The notes under the pieces were generated by a model. The model was given only the letters and a program-made list of their open reading frames with translations, was not told where the DNA came from and ran no database searches. Positions 1 to 8,324 of a stretch of 64,000 nt of DNA are shown in pieces (position 1 is the first letter of the stretch; each line of letters starts with the position of its first letter). The DNA lies in assembly GCA_003056425.1 (NCBI GenBank), contig PYVY01000006.1, positions 62,001-126,000 on the forward strand, given 5' to 3'. The stretch comes from Alteromonas indica (GTDB taxonomy: Bacteria; Pseudomonadota; Gammaproteobacteria; Enterobacterales; Alteromonadaceae). A program made the position numbers and the translations under genes.

Positions 1-949
1 AGTCGGCCGCTCCTAAAAGAGGATTGCCAGCATTATCACCAAACCGGCACTGGTCAATCATACTTTGTTCGTGCTCAATTCTAAAACCAATAGAAAATGG
101 CTTTGCTTCGATATAAACGCCCTGTTCATAAAGCGCTTTAAAAGTGTCTCGTGCACTGTGGCCTACCGCCAGCACGACATGACGGGTGGCCAGATATTGG
201 TCGTCCGACAAATATAAGCCATGAATTTTGTCGTTCTGTATATCCAGTTTTTCCACGCGGGTACTAAACCGAATTTCTCCACCCAGCGCAATAATTTGCG
301 CGCGCATTTTTTCCACCATATTAACCAGCTTGAATGTCCCGATATGGGGCTTGCTGACATACATGATTTCTTCCGGGGCTCCCGCTGCTACAAATTCGTG
401 CAACACTTTACGCCCGTAATGTTTGCGATCCTTTACCTGACTATACAGCTTGCCATCTGAAAAGGTGCCTGCTCCGCCTTCACCAAACTGTACGTTAGAC
501 TCAGGATTAAGCGGTTGCTTACGCCAAAACCCAAACGTGTCTTTGGTACGTTCACGTACCGCTTTACCACGCTCCAGGACAATAGGCTTATAGCCCATCT
601 GGGCAAGTATTAATGCGGCGAACAGCCCGCAAGGTCCCAGGCCTACCACTACCGGGCGGTGGGCTAAGTTGGCCGGAGCCTGAGCCACAAATTTATACTG
701 CATATCTGGGGTGATCCTGACCCGCGGATCCTGGCTGAATTGCTGTAACAGTTCAGCTTCGTTTGTCACCTCAATATCCAGCGTATAAATAAGCTGAATA
801 TCTTTATTATTGCGTGCGTCATACCCCCGTTTAAAAACGGTTACCGCGGTCAGGTTGGCTTTATCCAGCTTTAGTCTTGCCAGCACGGCCTGTTCAAGCG
901 CTTGCTCGTTATGGTCAAGGGGTAATTTAATATCGGTTAAACGCAGCAT
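1..949 (-). CDS. NAD(P)/FAD-dependent oxidoreductase, C-terminal part outside window
   Basis: Translating the minus strand from the ATG at 949 gives about 316 residues that run off the left edge, so the C-terminus is missing. The N-terminal ~90 residues (start MLRLTDIKLPLDH) form the small domain found ahead of the Rossmann fold in COG2509-type FAD-dependent dehydrogenases. Near residue 100 lies a dinucleotide-binding motif, VVGLGPCGLFAA, followed by LERG, and then FGEGGAGTFSDGKL, which is typical of this family. The family is predicted to be a cytosolic flavoprotein oxidoreductase; its substrate is not known. It is divergent from fdxA, with about 190 bp between the two starts. Family membership is well supported; the reaction is not. 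Confidence 0.85.
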   Translation of the reverse strand, partial: MLRLTDIKLPLDHNEQALEQAVLARLKLDKANLTAVTVFKRGYDARNNKDIQLIYTLDIEVTNEAELLQQFSQDPRVRITPDMQYKFVAQAPANLAHRPVVVGLGPCGLFAALILAQMGYKPIVLERGKAVRERTKDTFGFWRKQPLNPESNVQFGEGGAGTFSDGKLYSQVKDRKHYGRKVLHEFVAAGAPEEIMYVSKPHIGTFKLVNMVEKMRAQIIALGGEIRFSTRVEKLDIQNDKIHGLYLSDDQYLATRHVVLAVGHSARDTFKALYEQGVYIEAKPFSIGFRIEHEQSMIDQCRFGDNAGNPLLGAAD

Positions 950-1135
950 AATACAGTTACTCTTTAAAACACCGGACAGCCTTTTCTGCCAGGGCCGGGC
1001 ATTTTAAATGACTTATCTCGCTTAAGATAGGCCGAATGCAGCAATCATTGCGGCAAAATGGTAAGAAAACTTGTGTTTTAACGACGCTACTTTAGACTTG
1101 TCAGCCATGCAAAATAATGAACAACTTGGCCTGCT

Positions 1136-1459
1136 ATGACCTTTGTAGTGACCGACAACTGCATCAACTGTAAATATACAGATTGTGTTGCAGTATGCCC
1201 TGTAGATGCCTTTTTCGAGGGCCCTAATTTTCTGGCAATTGATCCGGCTATTTGTATAGATTGCGCACTCTGTGTGCCTGAATGCCCGGCTGACGCTATT
1301 ATCCAGGACACCCATATAAGCCCCGATCAGGCTGCTTTTTTAGCGCTGAACGAGGAGTTAGCTCAGCAGTGGCCCAATATCACCGAACTCAAGCCAGCGC
1401 CGGCGGATGCCGATGAGTGGAACGGTGTGGCAGATAAAATCGGCTTACTTAAATATTAG
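1136..1459 (+). CDS. fdxA: 7Fe-8S ferredoxin FdxA
   Basis: A 107-residue ferredoxin of the Azotobacter ferredoxin I type, a soluble low-potential electron carrier with one [3Fe-4S] and one [4Fe-4S] cluster. Cysteines are visible at 9, 12, 17 and 21 and at 40, 43, 46 and 50, in the order expected for a 7Fe protein. The free cysteine that follows the VCPVD motif in the Azotobacter protein is alanine here (Ala25); it is not a cluster ligand in the model protein. Length and the C-terminal helical extension match the family. It stands alone, divergent from the FAD oxidoreductase. Its partner enzyme cannot be told from the sequence. Confidence 0.95.
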   Translation: MTFVVTDNCINCKYTDCVAVCPVDAFFEGPNFLAIDPAICIDCALCVPECPADAIIQDTHISPDQAAFLALNEELAQQWPNITELKPAPADADEWNGVADKIGLLKY

Positions 1460-1640
1460 TCTAAAGATCGTCGCGTTTGGGTAGCGGTCCAGGTCGAACG
1501 GCTGTTGCCGCAGCAGGATTAGGTGCCCCCGGCGATAGCACCTTAGCCGTCTCGGGCAGGCAGATTTTCATCATGCTATCAGAACAAGGCGGGTTCGAGC
1601 CGGACAGGCTTAGATATTATGAGTACGAAAACAGGTTATT

Positions 1641-2378
1641 ATGAAACTGGACGACGTTAAAAAACTCCATCAGAAAAAATACCGCTCACAGTTTGGCTAT
1701 TATCTGGTGGAAGGGGAGCATTTAATACTGGAGCTGGATAAAGCGAGGGCCGGGGGTTATGCCGGTAGCGACGTTACCTTGTATGTCACCGAGGAATACA
1801 CGCAGTGGACTGCGCAGTTATCGGGTCGCTATACCCTAGTCACCGTAACTTCGCGCCAAATGAGCCAGTTGAGTGATACCAAAACCCCACAGGGTATTAT
1901 CGCCCGGGTACCATTACCCGTTGCCACTGCCCGGTCAGATACATCGTCCCAGCGATGTATTTATCTACACGAGGTTCAGGACCCCGGCAATCTGGGCACG
2001 ATATTGCGCAGTATGGCCTGGTTTGGTGGCTTTCGGCTATTGCTTAGCCCCGCGAGCGTCGACCCGTATAATTCTAAAGTGGTACGGGCCAGTATGGGCG
2101 CCATCTTCCATGTGCCGATGGAGCAGGACGTTAGCCTTAACAGTTTGCGATCGCGCTTTTCTTCTTTTGCCTGTTTAGATATGCAGGGCATAAGCATAAA
2201 CAACAAAGCATTTGGCGCGTACGACTGTTATTTATTTGGCAATGAAGCGCGGGGTGTTCCCGCACAAGCACTTGCCGACTTTAACGCGCAGGCGTTTACG
2301 ATCAAAGGCAGCGGCAAAATAGACTCGCTTAATCTGGCCAGTGCGGTCACATTATCGGTTTACCAGTTGTCACAATGA
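1641..2378 (+). CDS. TrmH-family RNA methyltransferase
   Basis: A 245-residue SpoU/TrmH (SPOUT) class methyltransferase that probably 2'-O-methylates a ribose in rRNA or tRNA with S-adenosylmethionine. The N-terminal ~100 residues resemble the substrate-binding domain of the RlmB/TsnR group (YLVEGEHLI near residue 21). The three SPOUT motifs are present: EVQDPGNLGTILRS at about 111-124, FGNEARGVP near 197, and IDSLNLASA near 228. The trefoil-knot Asn and Arg residues are therefore intact. The ATG has a modest AGG about 6 nt upstream. It is followed 96 bp later by ylqF on the same strand. The exact target nucleotide cannot be assigned. Confidence 0.9.
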   Translation: MKLDDVKKLHQKKYRSQFGYYLVEGEHLILELDKARAGGYAGSDVTLYVTEEYTQWTAQLSGRYTLVTVTSRQMSQLSDTKTPQGIIARVPLPVATARSDTSSQRCIYLHEVQDPGNLGTILRSMAWFGGFRLLLSPASVDPYNSKVVRASMGAIFHVPMEQDVSLNSLRSRFSSFACLDMQGISINNKAFGAYDCYLFGNEARGVPAQALADFNAQAFTIKGSGKIDSLNLASAVTLSVYQLSQ

Positions 2379-2474
2379 TTTTTTAGCGAACACAGTGGCC
2401 CGGCGTTACTCTTCTTATAGGGCGGCCTATGCCAACGATTGTGTCGTACGTAAATATAAGTAGAGGAAAAAAAC

Positions 2475-3473
2475 GTGGCCTTACACTGGTTTCCCGGGCA
2501 TATGCATAAAGCCCTTAAAGAAATAAAAGAGTCATTAAGCCAGGTTGATATTTTGATTGAGGTGCTTGATGCCCGTATACCTTTTTCAAGTGAAAACCCC
2601 GAGATCGCCAAAATAAGAGGCGACAAACCTTGCATTAAAATTCTGAACAAATTTGACCTTGCTGATCCTGATTTAACCGCCCAATGGCAGACCCATTTAG
2701 AAGCTCAGCGCGGTGTGAAAACCATCACGACTTCAAGCGACAATCCGGCAGGCAGTAAGCAAATTATCAGTCTTATTCGCAGTGTGTGTGCGCAAAAAGA
2801 CGCTCAGGTGAAGTCAATTAATGCCATGATTACGGGCATCCCGAATGTGGGTAAATCGACCCTGATAAATATTCTGGCAGAACGTACGATTGCCAAAACG
2901 GGGAACGAGCCAGCGGTCACTAAAGGCCAACAACGAATTAATTTAGGCAGTGGCATTGTATTGTACGATACCCCCGGCGTGCTATGGCCTAAGGTTGAAA
3001 ACCCGCACTCCATTTATCGACTGGCTGCCTCCGGGGCAGTTAAAAATACCGCAATGGAATACGATGATGTAGGTTTTTTTGCGGCAGACTATCTAATTAA
3101 AGCCTATCCGCAGGTTATGCAGGAACGCTACAAACTGGACATGTTACCTGACACGGAACTGGCATTTTTGGAAGCGGCAGCCAAAAAACGTGGCGCATTA
3201 ATGGCGGGCGGTAGGGTAAATCTGCATAAAATTTGTGAGATTCTGTTAAAAGAGCTGCAATCTGGAAAGCTGGGTAGAATTACCCTTGAAACACCGCAAA
3301 TGATAGCGCAGGAAAATATAGAGATAGCCGAAGCGGCGGCAAAAAAACAAGCAGATAAAGAAAAGCGCAAGCAAAAATTCAAAGATGGCTCGCTAACGCC
3401 TGAGAAACGCGACCGCAAAGAAAAACGCAACGAGAAACGCGAAGCACAAAGCCAGCGAATGAAAAAGCGTTAA
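2475..3473 (+). CDS. ylqF: Ribosome-biogenesis GTPase YlqF/RbgA
   Basis: A 332-residue circularly permuted GTPase of the YlqF/RbgA family, which acts in late assembly of the large ribosomal subunit. The start is GTG at 2475, preceded by AGAGGA at a good distance; the product begins with the family hallmark HWFPGHMHKA. The permuted motif order is clear: G4 NKFD at 58-61, then G1 GIPNVGKST at 121-129, then G3 DTPG at 165-168. The C-terminal ~60 residues are very rich in Lys, Arg and Glu, suiting rRNA contact. Placement beside an RNA methyltransferase fits an RNA or ribosome role. Family assignment is secure; the role is taken from the Bacillus homologue. Confidence 0.93.
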   Translation: MALHWFPGHMHKALKEIKESLSQVDILIEVLDARIPFSSENPEIAKIRGDKPCIKILNKFDLADPDLTAQWQTHLEAQRGVKTITTSSDNPAGSKQIISLIRSVCAQKDAQVKSINAMITGIPNVGKSTLINILAERTIAKTGNEPAVTKGQQRINLGSGIVLYDTPGVLWPKVENPHSIYRLAASGAVKNTAMEYDDVGFFAADYLIKAYPQVMQERYKLDMLPDTELAFLEAAAKKRGALMAGGRVNLHKICEILLKELQSGKLGRITLETPQMIAQENIEIAEAAAKKQADKEKRKQKFKDGSLTPEKRDRKEKRNEKREAQSQRMKKR

Positions 3474-3834
3474 GGTGCCTTAAAAGCCGACAGTGCAAAA
3501 GCTAGCGGTGTGAAAACCGGCAGGGCGACGCTTCAAAGTGTCGGCCGCGTACCGTTTTTAAAGGACTTTTTGTATTAAATGCCCTGACGTATCGCATAAG
3601 CGCCAAATAGCTGTGCCGGTTTACCTACCGGCCAGCCTTAAATGCGCCTGATGCGCCTCGACCATCTGGCGGCGGATAACCCATGCAGGCAAGGGCCGCC
3701 GCCTTCCTGCCTTAGCCATAGAAATAGCTGGAACTGTTGGCCAACTCATGTCTATCATTGACGAAAAATAATACAACATCACCCTATATGACGCTGGTAG
3801 GGCATCGTCCAGCGCTATCTAAGGCATTGGGTCG

Positions 3835-4512
3835 ATGGACGATTTATCAACAATTTACACTAAAAACCTGTTTTTTACCGGTTGTGCCTTTTCGACCGGG
3901 CTGCTGCTTCCTTACACCCGGGACAACGGCTGGGCAGTATTACTGCTTGTTGCTGTTACTTTTTTTATTATTGTTTTACATGATAAAGCTGCTGGTGGAT
4001 GTAATACGTCTGGTCAGCCGCAAAGAAACCTCTATTCACGAGCTGAAATTTTTCTTCATTACGTTGGCGGTGGTAAGCGCCGGTGCATACTTTTTTATCG
4101 CAATAATTGACTCTAAAGAGCAAATGATTGCCGGTTTACGTGAGGTAGAAGCGGAACAGGTATACAACTTTCAAAGCCTGAACGGGTTAATGGGAGGTAT
4201 GCCCGCGATCTTGTCTCGACCTATTTGAACAGTTTGTATTACTCTATTGTGGTGATGGCCACGCTGGGAGATTCAACCATTACAGCTCATGGAGGGCTCA
4301 CCAGAGTCATAGTTGCCTTTGAAGTAGCGACCGCGCTTAGTTTAACAGTATTTAAAATAGGCGGGTATTATGGTGAACGCGCGATCCTTGAAGCGCAACA
4401 AAGCGAAAGCCGTATTATACGCGAGCTACAAAATGTTGGTCTGGGCCGGCCATGCCAGCCACTCCAGACTGTTGACCCGGCCGCAGGGTGGTGGAAACGT
4501 CTGTTTACCTAG
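3835..4512 (+). pseudogene. Ion-channel-like membrane protein with two frameshifts
   Basis: No single frame is open across this stretch, but splicing three segments gives one sensible membrane protein. Frame 1 starts at 3835 (MDDLSTIYTKNLFF) and reads to a run of seven T at 3960-3966. Reading six T moves into frame 2, which runs through IKLLVDVIRLVSRKETS and a second hydrophobic segment to about 4195. Frame 1 then resumes with DLVSTYLNSLYYSIVVMATL and a helix ending in KIGGYYGERAILEAQQ. The layout of hydrophobic segments, a pore-like SIVVMATLGD loop and a last helix with a charged tail resembles two-pore-helix (Ion_trans_2) K+ channels. Either the gene is dead or the assembly has homopolymer errors. 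Confidence 0.6.
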
Positions 4513-4814
4513 TTGTCACTGAGGCTAAGGGCGCGGCGAAGAGCCCGCGGGTCATTGATTGTGCTTTCCCCCCAGCACAATTAATGCGCTAGGGGGCGTA
4601 GTCCTTGTGCAGCTTTGTGCGAACACGGTTACCGCCTGTCCCTCCACAGCTTAAGATTTATCTTAAACATAACGGCAGCGGTTAGGCGGGATGCCATCGA
4701 AAGGGCGTGGCGGCACCAATCTATTGCCGCCCAGCTTAGGCCACATCCGGCTTTATAATGGCGCATTATTCACGATAGAATCCTATCACCAACGACAAAC
4801 TACACCGTGAGGCT
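4513..4814. other. Intergenic stretch, no gene seen
   Basis: About 300 bp between the channel pseudogene and the zinc-ribbon gene. I see no convincing reading frame on either strand. A TATAAT hexamer at 4754-4759 sits about 55 bp ahead of the downstream ATG and may be a -10 element, but no good -35 lies at the right distance. A short dyad, GATAG-AATC-CTATC, lies near 4775-4790. Confidence 0.4.
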
Positions 4815-5066
4815 ATGGCTAAACCCAGTAAAAAAGGACCGGTTCGCACGGTACTAATATCGTGTTTACAATGTAAAGCGCCTATTTTTAAGTACCGCAA
4901 GGGCGGTAAGGGTGCGTTGGTTAAATGCTTTATCGAACGCATAGTGGAAGATTACACAACTACTGCTTGCCACTGTCCAGGCTGTGGCCAGGAGTTTGCC
5001 CGCGATACCATGATTCGGGGTACACCAGCGTATAAAATTATTGGTGGTAAAGTTCACATGAAATAG
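4815..5066 (+). CDS. Small zinc-ribbon-like protein
   Basis: An 83-residue basic protein with two CxxC knuckles: Cys17/Cys20 near the N-terminus and Cys54/Cys57 (CPGCGQ) in the second half. Cys38 and Cys52 are also present. The spacing suggests a zinc-ribbon fold with a basic Lys/Arg/Gly loop (YRKGGKG) between the knuckles that could contact nucleic acid. I do not recognise a named family. The reading frame is convincing because of the paired cysteines. There is no signal peptide or membrane segment. It stands alone between the channel pseudogene and the hydrolase. Function is unknown. Confidence 0.7.
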   Translation: MAKPSKKGPVRTVLISCLQCKAPIFKYRKGGKGALVKCFIERIVEDYTTTACHCPGCGQEFARDTMIRGTPAYKIIGGKVHMK

Positions 5067-5124
5067 TGGGCGCTGCCTAGTCGCAGCTTACTAGAAAACA
5101 GCCAATAGACGTTAGGAATACGCT

Positions 5125-5265
5125 TTGGGAAAAAATGAAGCTTATGCATTATCTTTGCAACAAAAAGGCATTAAACACCAGCTCGTGGCTGGCGTTTTCA
5201 TAACAGCGTTGGCGCACACCCATAGCCGGGACTTGGCAACGGTGTGTCAAAGGTTACTTATTTAG
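5125..5265 (+). CDS. Candidate 46-residue small ORF with TTG start
   Basis: A short frame opens at TTG 5125, 8 nt after AGGA (5114-5117), and ends at TAG 5265, overlapping the 3' end of the convergent hydrolase by 12 bp. The product begins GKNEAYALSLQQKGIKHQ and has a balanced composition with an amphipathic or hydrophobic middle, unlike most chance ORFs here. It could be a real small protein or the remnant of a longer gene. I recognise no family, and there is no independent support beyond the ribosome-binding site and composition. Confidence 0.3.
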   Translation: MGKNEAYALSLQQKGIKHQLVAGVFITALAHTHSRDLATVCQRLLI

Positions 5266-6243
5266 TGCGGCTTTTTGCTGGCGCTTCAGCCGCTTTTTTT
5301 GTTTACGTTTTTTCTCTGCTTTGGCTACATGCTTGGCAATCCAGCGGGTCATTTTAGCCATCAGTACCGGTGGGAAATCATGCCCCATGCCTTCTACCAC
5401 CTTTAAAGTAGACTTTTTAATATGTTTGGCGGTTTCCTGGCCACCGGCCAACGGGATGACCGGATCGTTACTGCCATGAATTACCAGGGTAGGGGCTTTT
5501 ACTTTTTTCATCAAAGGCCGGCGGTCGGCGCTGGCAGTGATGGCTACCAATTGGCGCTTAAAACCGGCCGGGTTATAGGCGCGATCAATAGAACGGCTGG
5601 CTTGCTCATACAATGTTCGTTCATCGCTGGGGTAAGAAGGACTCCCGATTAAACGATTCAATTTCATATTGTAACGAATGGCCGCTTCTCGGTTATAGCG
5701 GCCTGGGCGGCGCGCCAGGCTAAGTAGTAACTTTATATTGGAGCTGGTTTGCGGGGTAACCGCAACGGTGGACATAATAGATGTTAGGCTTAGTACCTTC
5801 TTTTTATGCCTGGCAGCGAGTATCTGGGCAATCATCCCGCCCATAGACGCGCCCACCATATGCGCTCGTTTAAGCCCCAGGGCATCCATTAAATGCAACA
5901 CATCCTCGGCCATATCCTCTAGTTTATAGGGTACTGACGAGGCCATAGGTAGGCGTTTGCTCAGCCAGGCTTTTAACAGACTAGGGTTGCCCAGGTCATC
6001 CAACTGGCTTGATAGGCCCGTATCCCGATTATCAAAACGAATTACCCGAAATCCCTTTTTAACCAACCCCTGGTACAAGGTATCTGGCCAAATCGTCATC
6101 TGGGCCCCAAGACCCATTATCAACACAATAGCGGGCGCGTTTTTATCTCCTGCGTCCTGATAGTGCAGGGTAATGCCGCTGGCAGTGGTAATGGTATTAG
6201 CTAAACCAGGTAAAGGTTGTTCCAACGCTGATTTTTTCGGCAA
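5254..6243 (-). CDS. Alpha/beta-fold hydrolase with basic C-terminal tail
   Basis: A 329-residue alpha/beta hydrolase. The nucleophile elbow is GASMGG with Ser133; the acid is probably the Asp in HGSNDPVIP near 266; the His is in EGMGHDFPP near 290. The HG-type oxyanion region is replaced by IMGLGAQM near 42-49, as in many esterase-like members annotated as alpha/beta hydrolases. The start is TTG at 6243, with GGGA 6 nt upstream; no ATG lies in frame before the conserved core. The last ~25 residues are almost all Lys, Arg, Gln and Ala, an unusual basic tail that could bind nucleic acid or a membrane surface. The substrate cannot be predicted. Confidence 0.85.
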   Translation of the reverse strand: MPKKSALEQPLPGLANTITTASGITLHYQDAGDKNAPAIVLIMGLGAQMTIWPDTLYQGLVKKGFRVIRFDNRDTGLSSQLDDLGNPSLLKAWLSKRLPMASSVPYKLEDMAEDVLHLMDALGLKRAHMVGASMGGMIAQILAARHKKKVLSLTSIMSTVAVTPQTSSNIKLLLSLARRPGRYNREAAIRYNMKLNRLIGSPSYPSDERTLYEQASRSIDRAYNPAGFKRQLVAITASADRRPLMKKVKAPTLVIHGSNDPVIPLAGGQETAKHIKKSTLKVVEGMGHDFPPVLMAKMTRWIAKHVAKAEKKRKQKKRLKRQQKAALNK

Positions 6244-7115
6244 AGATTATCCCGTCCTAACAAGCACTTACTATTTCAGTAATAGCCAGCCTATGACCCC
6301 ATAATGACGATTTGATGAAAAACGTTCCTCTATGGGCTTATTACGCTGTTTTAATTGTCTTTTGTGGCTAACAATAGCGGTAAAGCTGAGCAGAAAACAT
6401 CATCTGATTTTTAGCGCGATGGGGCGGCGTTCCGGGGCTGTTTCGCCCGATAAATATCTTTGCCCCGCCTTGTGCAAAAATCAGCCGCGCGAGTATGGGG
6501 CTTACTGTGGTATGGCTCAATTAGGTCGAGGGGAAATGTACGATATGGTTACACAGCGTAATGTTTTTATGCTGTGTTAGGCCCAGCGCAACCGTACCGG
6601 GGAATAAACTACCCGGGGTAATTATTCTATACTGAGGCAAGGGCTGGTACATTGGGAATAGCCAGGGTTAGCAGTTATTAACTGTGCACTGCGGGCTAAA
6701 TCGAACCAGCACGTTATCCTCATTTCGCGTGGCGGAAGAAAGGCGGCTGTCGTTTCTCGGTGACTAACCAGACTGGCACAGGCTCATGAATGGCGATAAA
6801 AGCAGTATGGCAACTAACCTCTACGCTTTACTGCCAGCGAAATGATTACGCTATCGGTACAGCTATTAGCCCGGGCAGTCCAGTTTACAGGGAACTATCA
6901 AGCAACTATGGCGATTACCGGGCACTGCGTAATGTAGAGCATAAGGCGCTTCAGTTACGCTAGCGCAGTATCATCGTATATGCAGTATAGGCTAATGACA
7001 TTGTCCCCGCCGCGCGCAGTCGCCAAACTGTTTAGAAATAATCAGGTTTTTTACACTGCCGGCAGAAATACTGCTAATTTAGGTTTAAAATAGAATAATG
7101 TAGCCTGAATTGCTT
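6244..7115. other. Long stretch without a recognisable gene
   Basis: About 870 bp between the divergently arranged hydrolase and diguanylate cyclase genes. The longest frame (6332-6580, 82 codons, plus strand) has a Cys- and Arg-rich composition with no ribosome-binding site, and I take it as chance. Stop codons are frequent in all frames. No tRNA, repeat array or terminator hairpin was seen. It may be a decayed gene or a long regulatory region for the diguanylate cyclase. Confidence 0.5.
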
Positions 7116-8192
7116 ATGTCATTTACGTGGTACAAAACGTTTCCTGACTATCCGGACCACCATCCTGATTACTGGCGTATACGTCTTATTTTCCATATCT
7201 TTTTGCTCGCTACGGTAAGCTTTGCCCTATTAAGCGTAATCAACCTTTTTGTGTTTAAAGCCTACACGCTGGCAGTGATGGATGGGGTAGGTTGTCTTAT
7301 CGTACTCGCGTTATACGGGTTATTCAGACGGCTAGCAAACGTCGCGGTAGTGGCCGTTTTACTCGCGTGTGGCATAGCCGGCGTAATGCTTGCGTTTATC
7401 CTATTGGTGGAGGGGCGAAACTACTCAGTTATCTGGGCTACCGTGATACCTCCGGTAACCTTCTTCCTGGCCGGTCGACGGGTCGGTACTACGCTATCAA
7501 TTATCGTTTTTGTAGCATGTGTGTATACCGTCTATTTGCAATTACAGCACAATCCGGCCTTTACCATAAATACCGGGGCGTTACTGAATGTCATTGAAGC
7601 CTCAATTGTGCATATTCTGCTATTTCGCTTTTATGAAGGAACCCGCTATTTTGCGTTCCAGCAAGCTATTGAGCGTGAACAGCAACTTATAAAAATATCC
7701 CAAACAGACACGCTTACCGGTATTTATAACCGCAATAAGTTTGCAAAAGAATATGCCAGCCGCTTAGCAAGTGGCGCTGAACCTTATTGTCTGGCGGTTA
7801 TTGATATTGATCATTTTAAACTGGTTAATGATACCTATGGCCACGCTAAAGGTGACGCTATCCTGGTAGCGTTTGCTCAGCGCTTAATGCAAAACCTGCG
7901 TGGCGGAGATGTACTTGCAAGGTGGGGCGGCGAGGAATTCGTTATTCTGATTAGCAACACTAGCAGGCACGATGCAAAAACAATAGTAGAGCGATGGAAA
8001 CAGGCCGTTAGCGATGCCCCGTTTGATGAAATACCCGTTACCTTTAGTGCCGGTATTACGGTCTGCGACAGGCTACAGTCGCTCGATAGCGCATTTAAAC
8101 AGGCCGACAATGCGCTATACACAGCAAAGCAAAATGGCCGTAACCGGGTCAGTCTGTACAGAGATTCGCCCATCATAGTCGTGCGCAAATAA
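7116..8192 (+). CDS. Membrane-bound diguanylate cyclase (GGDEF)
   Basis: About 358 residues: an N-terminal block of about six hydrophobic segments (residues ~20-180), a short linker helix, and a C-terminal GGDEF domain (~195-350). It makes cyclic di-GMP from two GTP, probably in response to a signal sensed at the inner membrane. The active-site motif is GGEEF in the context RWGGEEFVIL, a fully active variant. The inhibitory I-site RxxD is present as RGGD exactly five residues before it, so product inhibition is expected. DTLTGIYNRNKF marks the start of the domain. I chose ATG 7116 over TTG 7110; neither has a clear ribosome-binding site. No c-di-GMP effector or phosphodiesterase lies nearby. 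Confidence 0.9.
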   Translation: MSFTWYKTFPDYPDHHPDYWRIRLIFHIFLLATVSFALLSVINLFVFKAYTLAVMDGVGCLIVLALYGLFRRLANVAVVAVLLACGIAGVMLAFILLVEGRNYSVIWATVIPPVTFFLAGRRVGTTLSIIVFVACVYTVYLQLQHNPAFTINTGALLNVIEASIVHILLFRFYEGTRYFAFQQAIEREQQLIKISQTDTLTGIYNRNKFAKEYASRLASGAEPYCLAVIDIDHFKLVNDTYGHAKGDAILVAFAQRLMQNLRGGDVLARWGGEEFVILISNTSRHDAKTIVERWKQAVSDAPFDEIPVTFSAGITVCDRLQSLDSAFKQADNALYTAKQNGRNRVSLYRDSPIIVVRK

Positions 8193-8304
8193 AGTCACTC
8201 CTAGCCGATGATAAGCGTTAGCCATAACTCGCCAGAGGCCCCGGACAACATATATATCAAGGCTATGGGTTAAACGCTTATTCCACCGCGAGGGACCAAC
8301 CCAG

Positions 8305-8324
8305 GCGCGCGTTTTAACGCGCGC
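8305..8324 (-). terminator. GC-rich hairpin at the end of the MFS gene
   Basis: Arms GCGCGCGTT (8305-8313) and AACGCGCGC (8316-8324) form a near-perfect hairpin that overlaps the stop codon of the MFS gene. There is no T-run after it on the minus strand, so classical intrinsic termination is doubtful; it may protect the mRNA 3' end. Confidence 0.3.

Noticed and set aside
1590..1610. GGTTCGAG stretch resembling a tRNA T-loop
   Set aside because: No acceptor stem, anticodon arm or CCA-compatible end around it.
6332..6580. 82-codon plus-strand frame
   Set aside because: No ribosome-binding site, odd Cys/Arg-rich composition, no recognisable domain.
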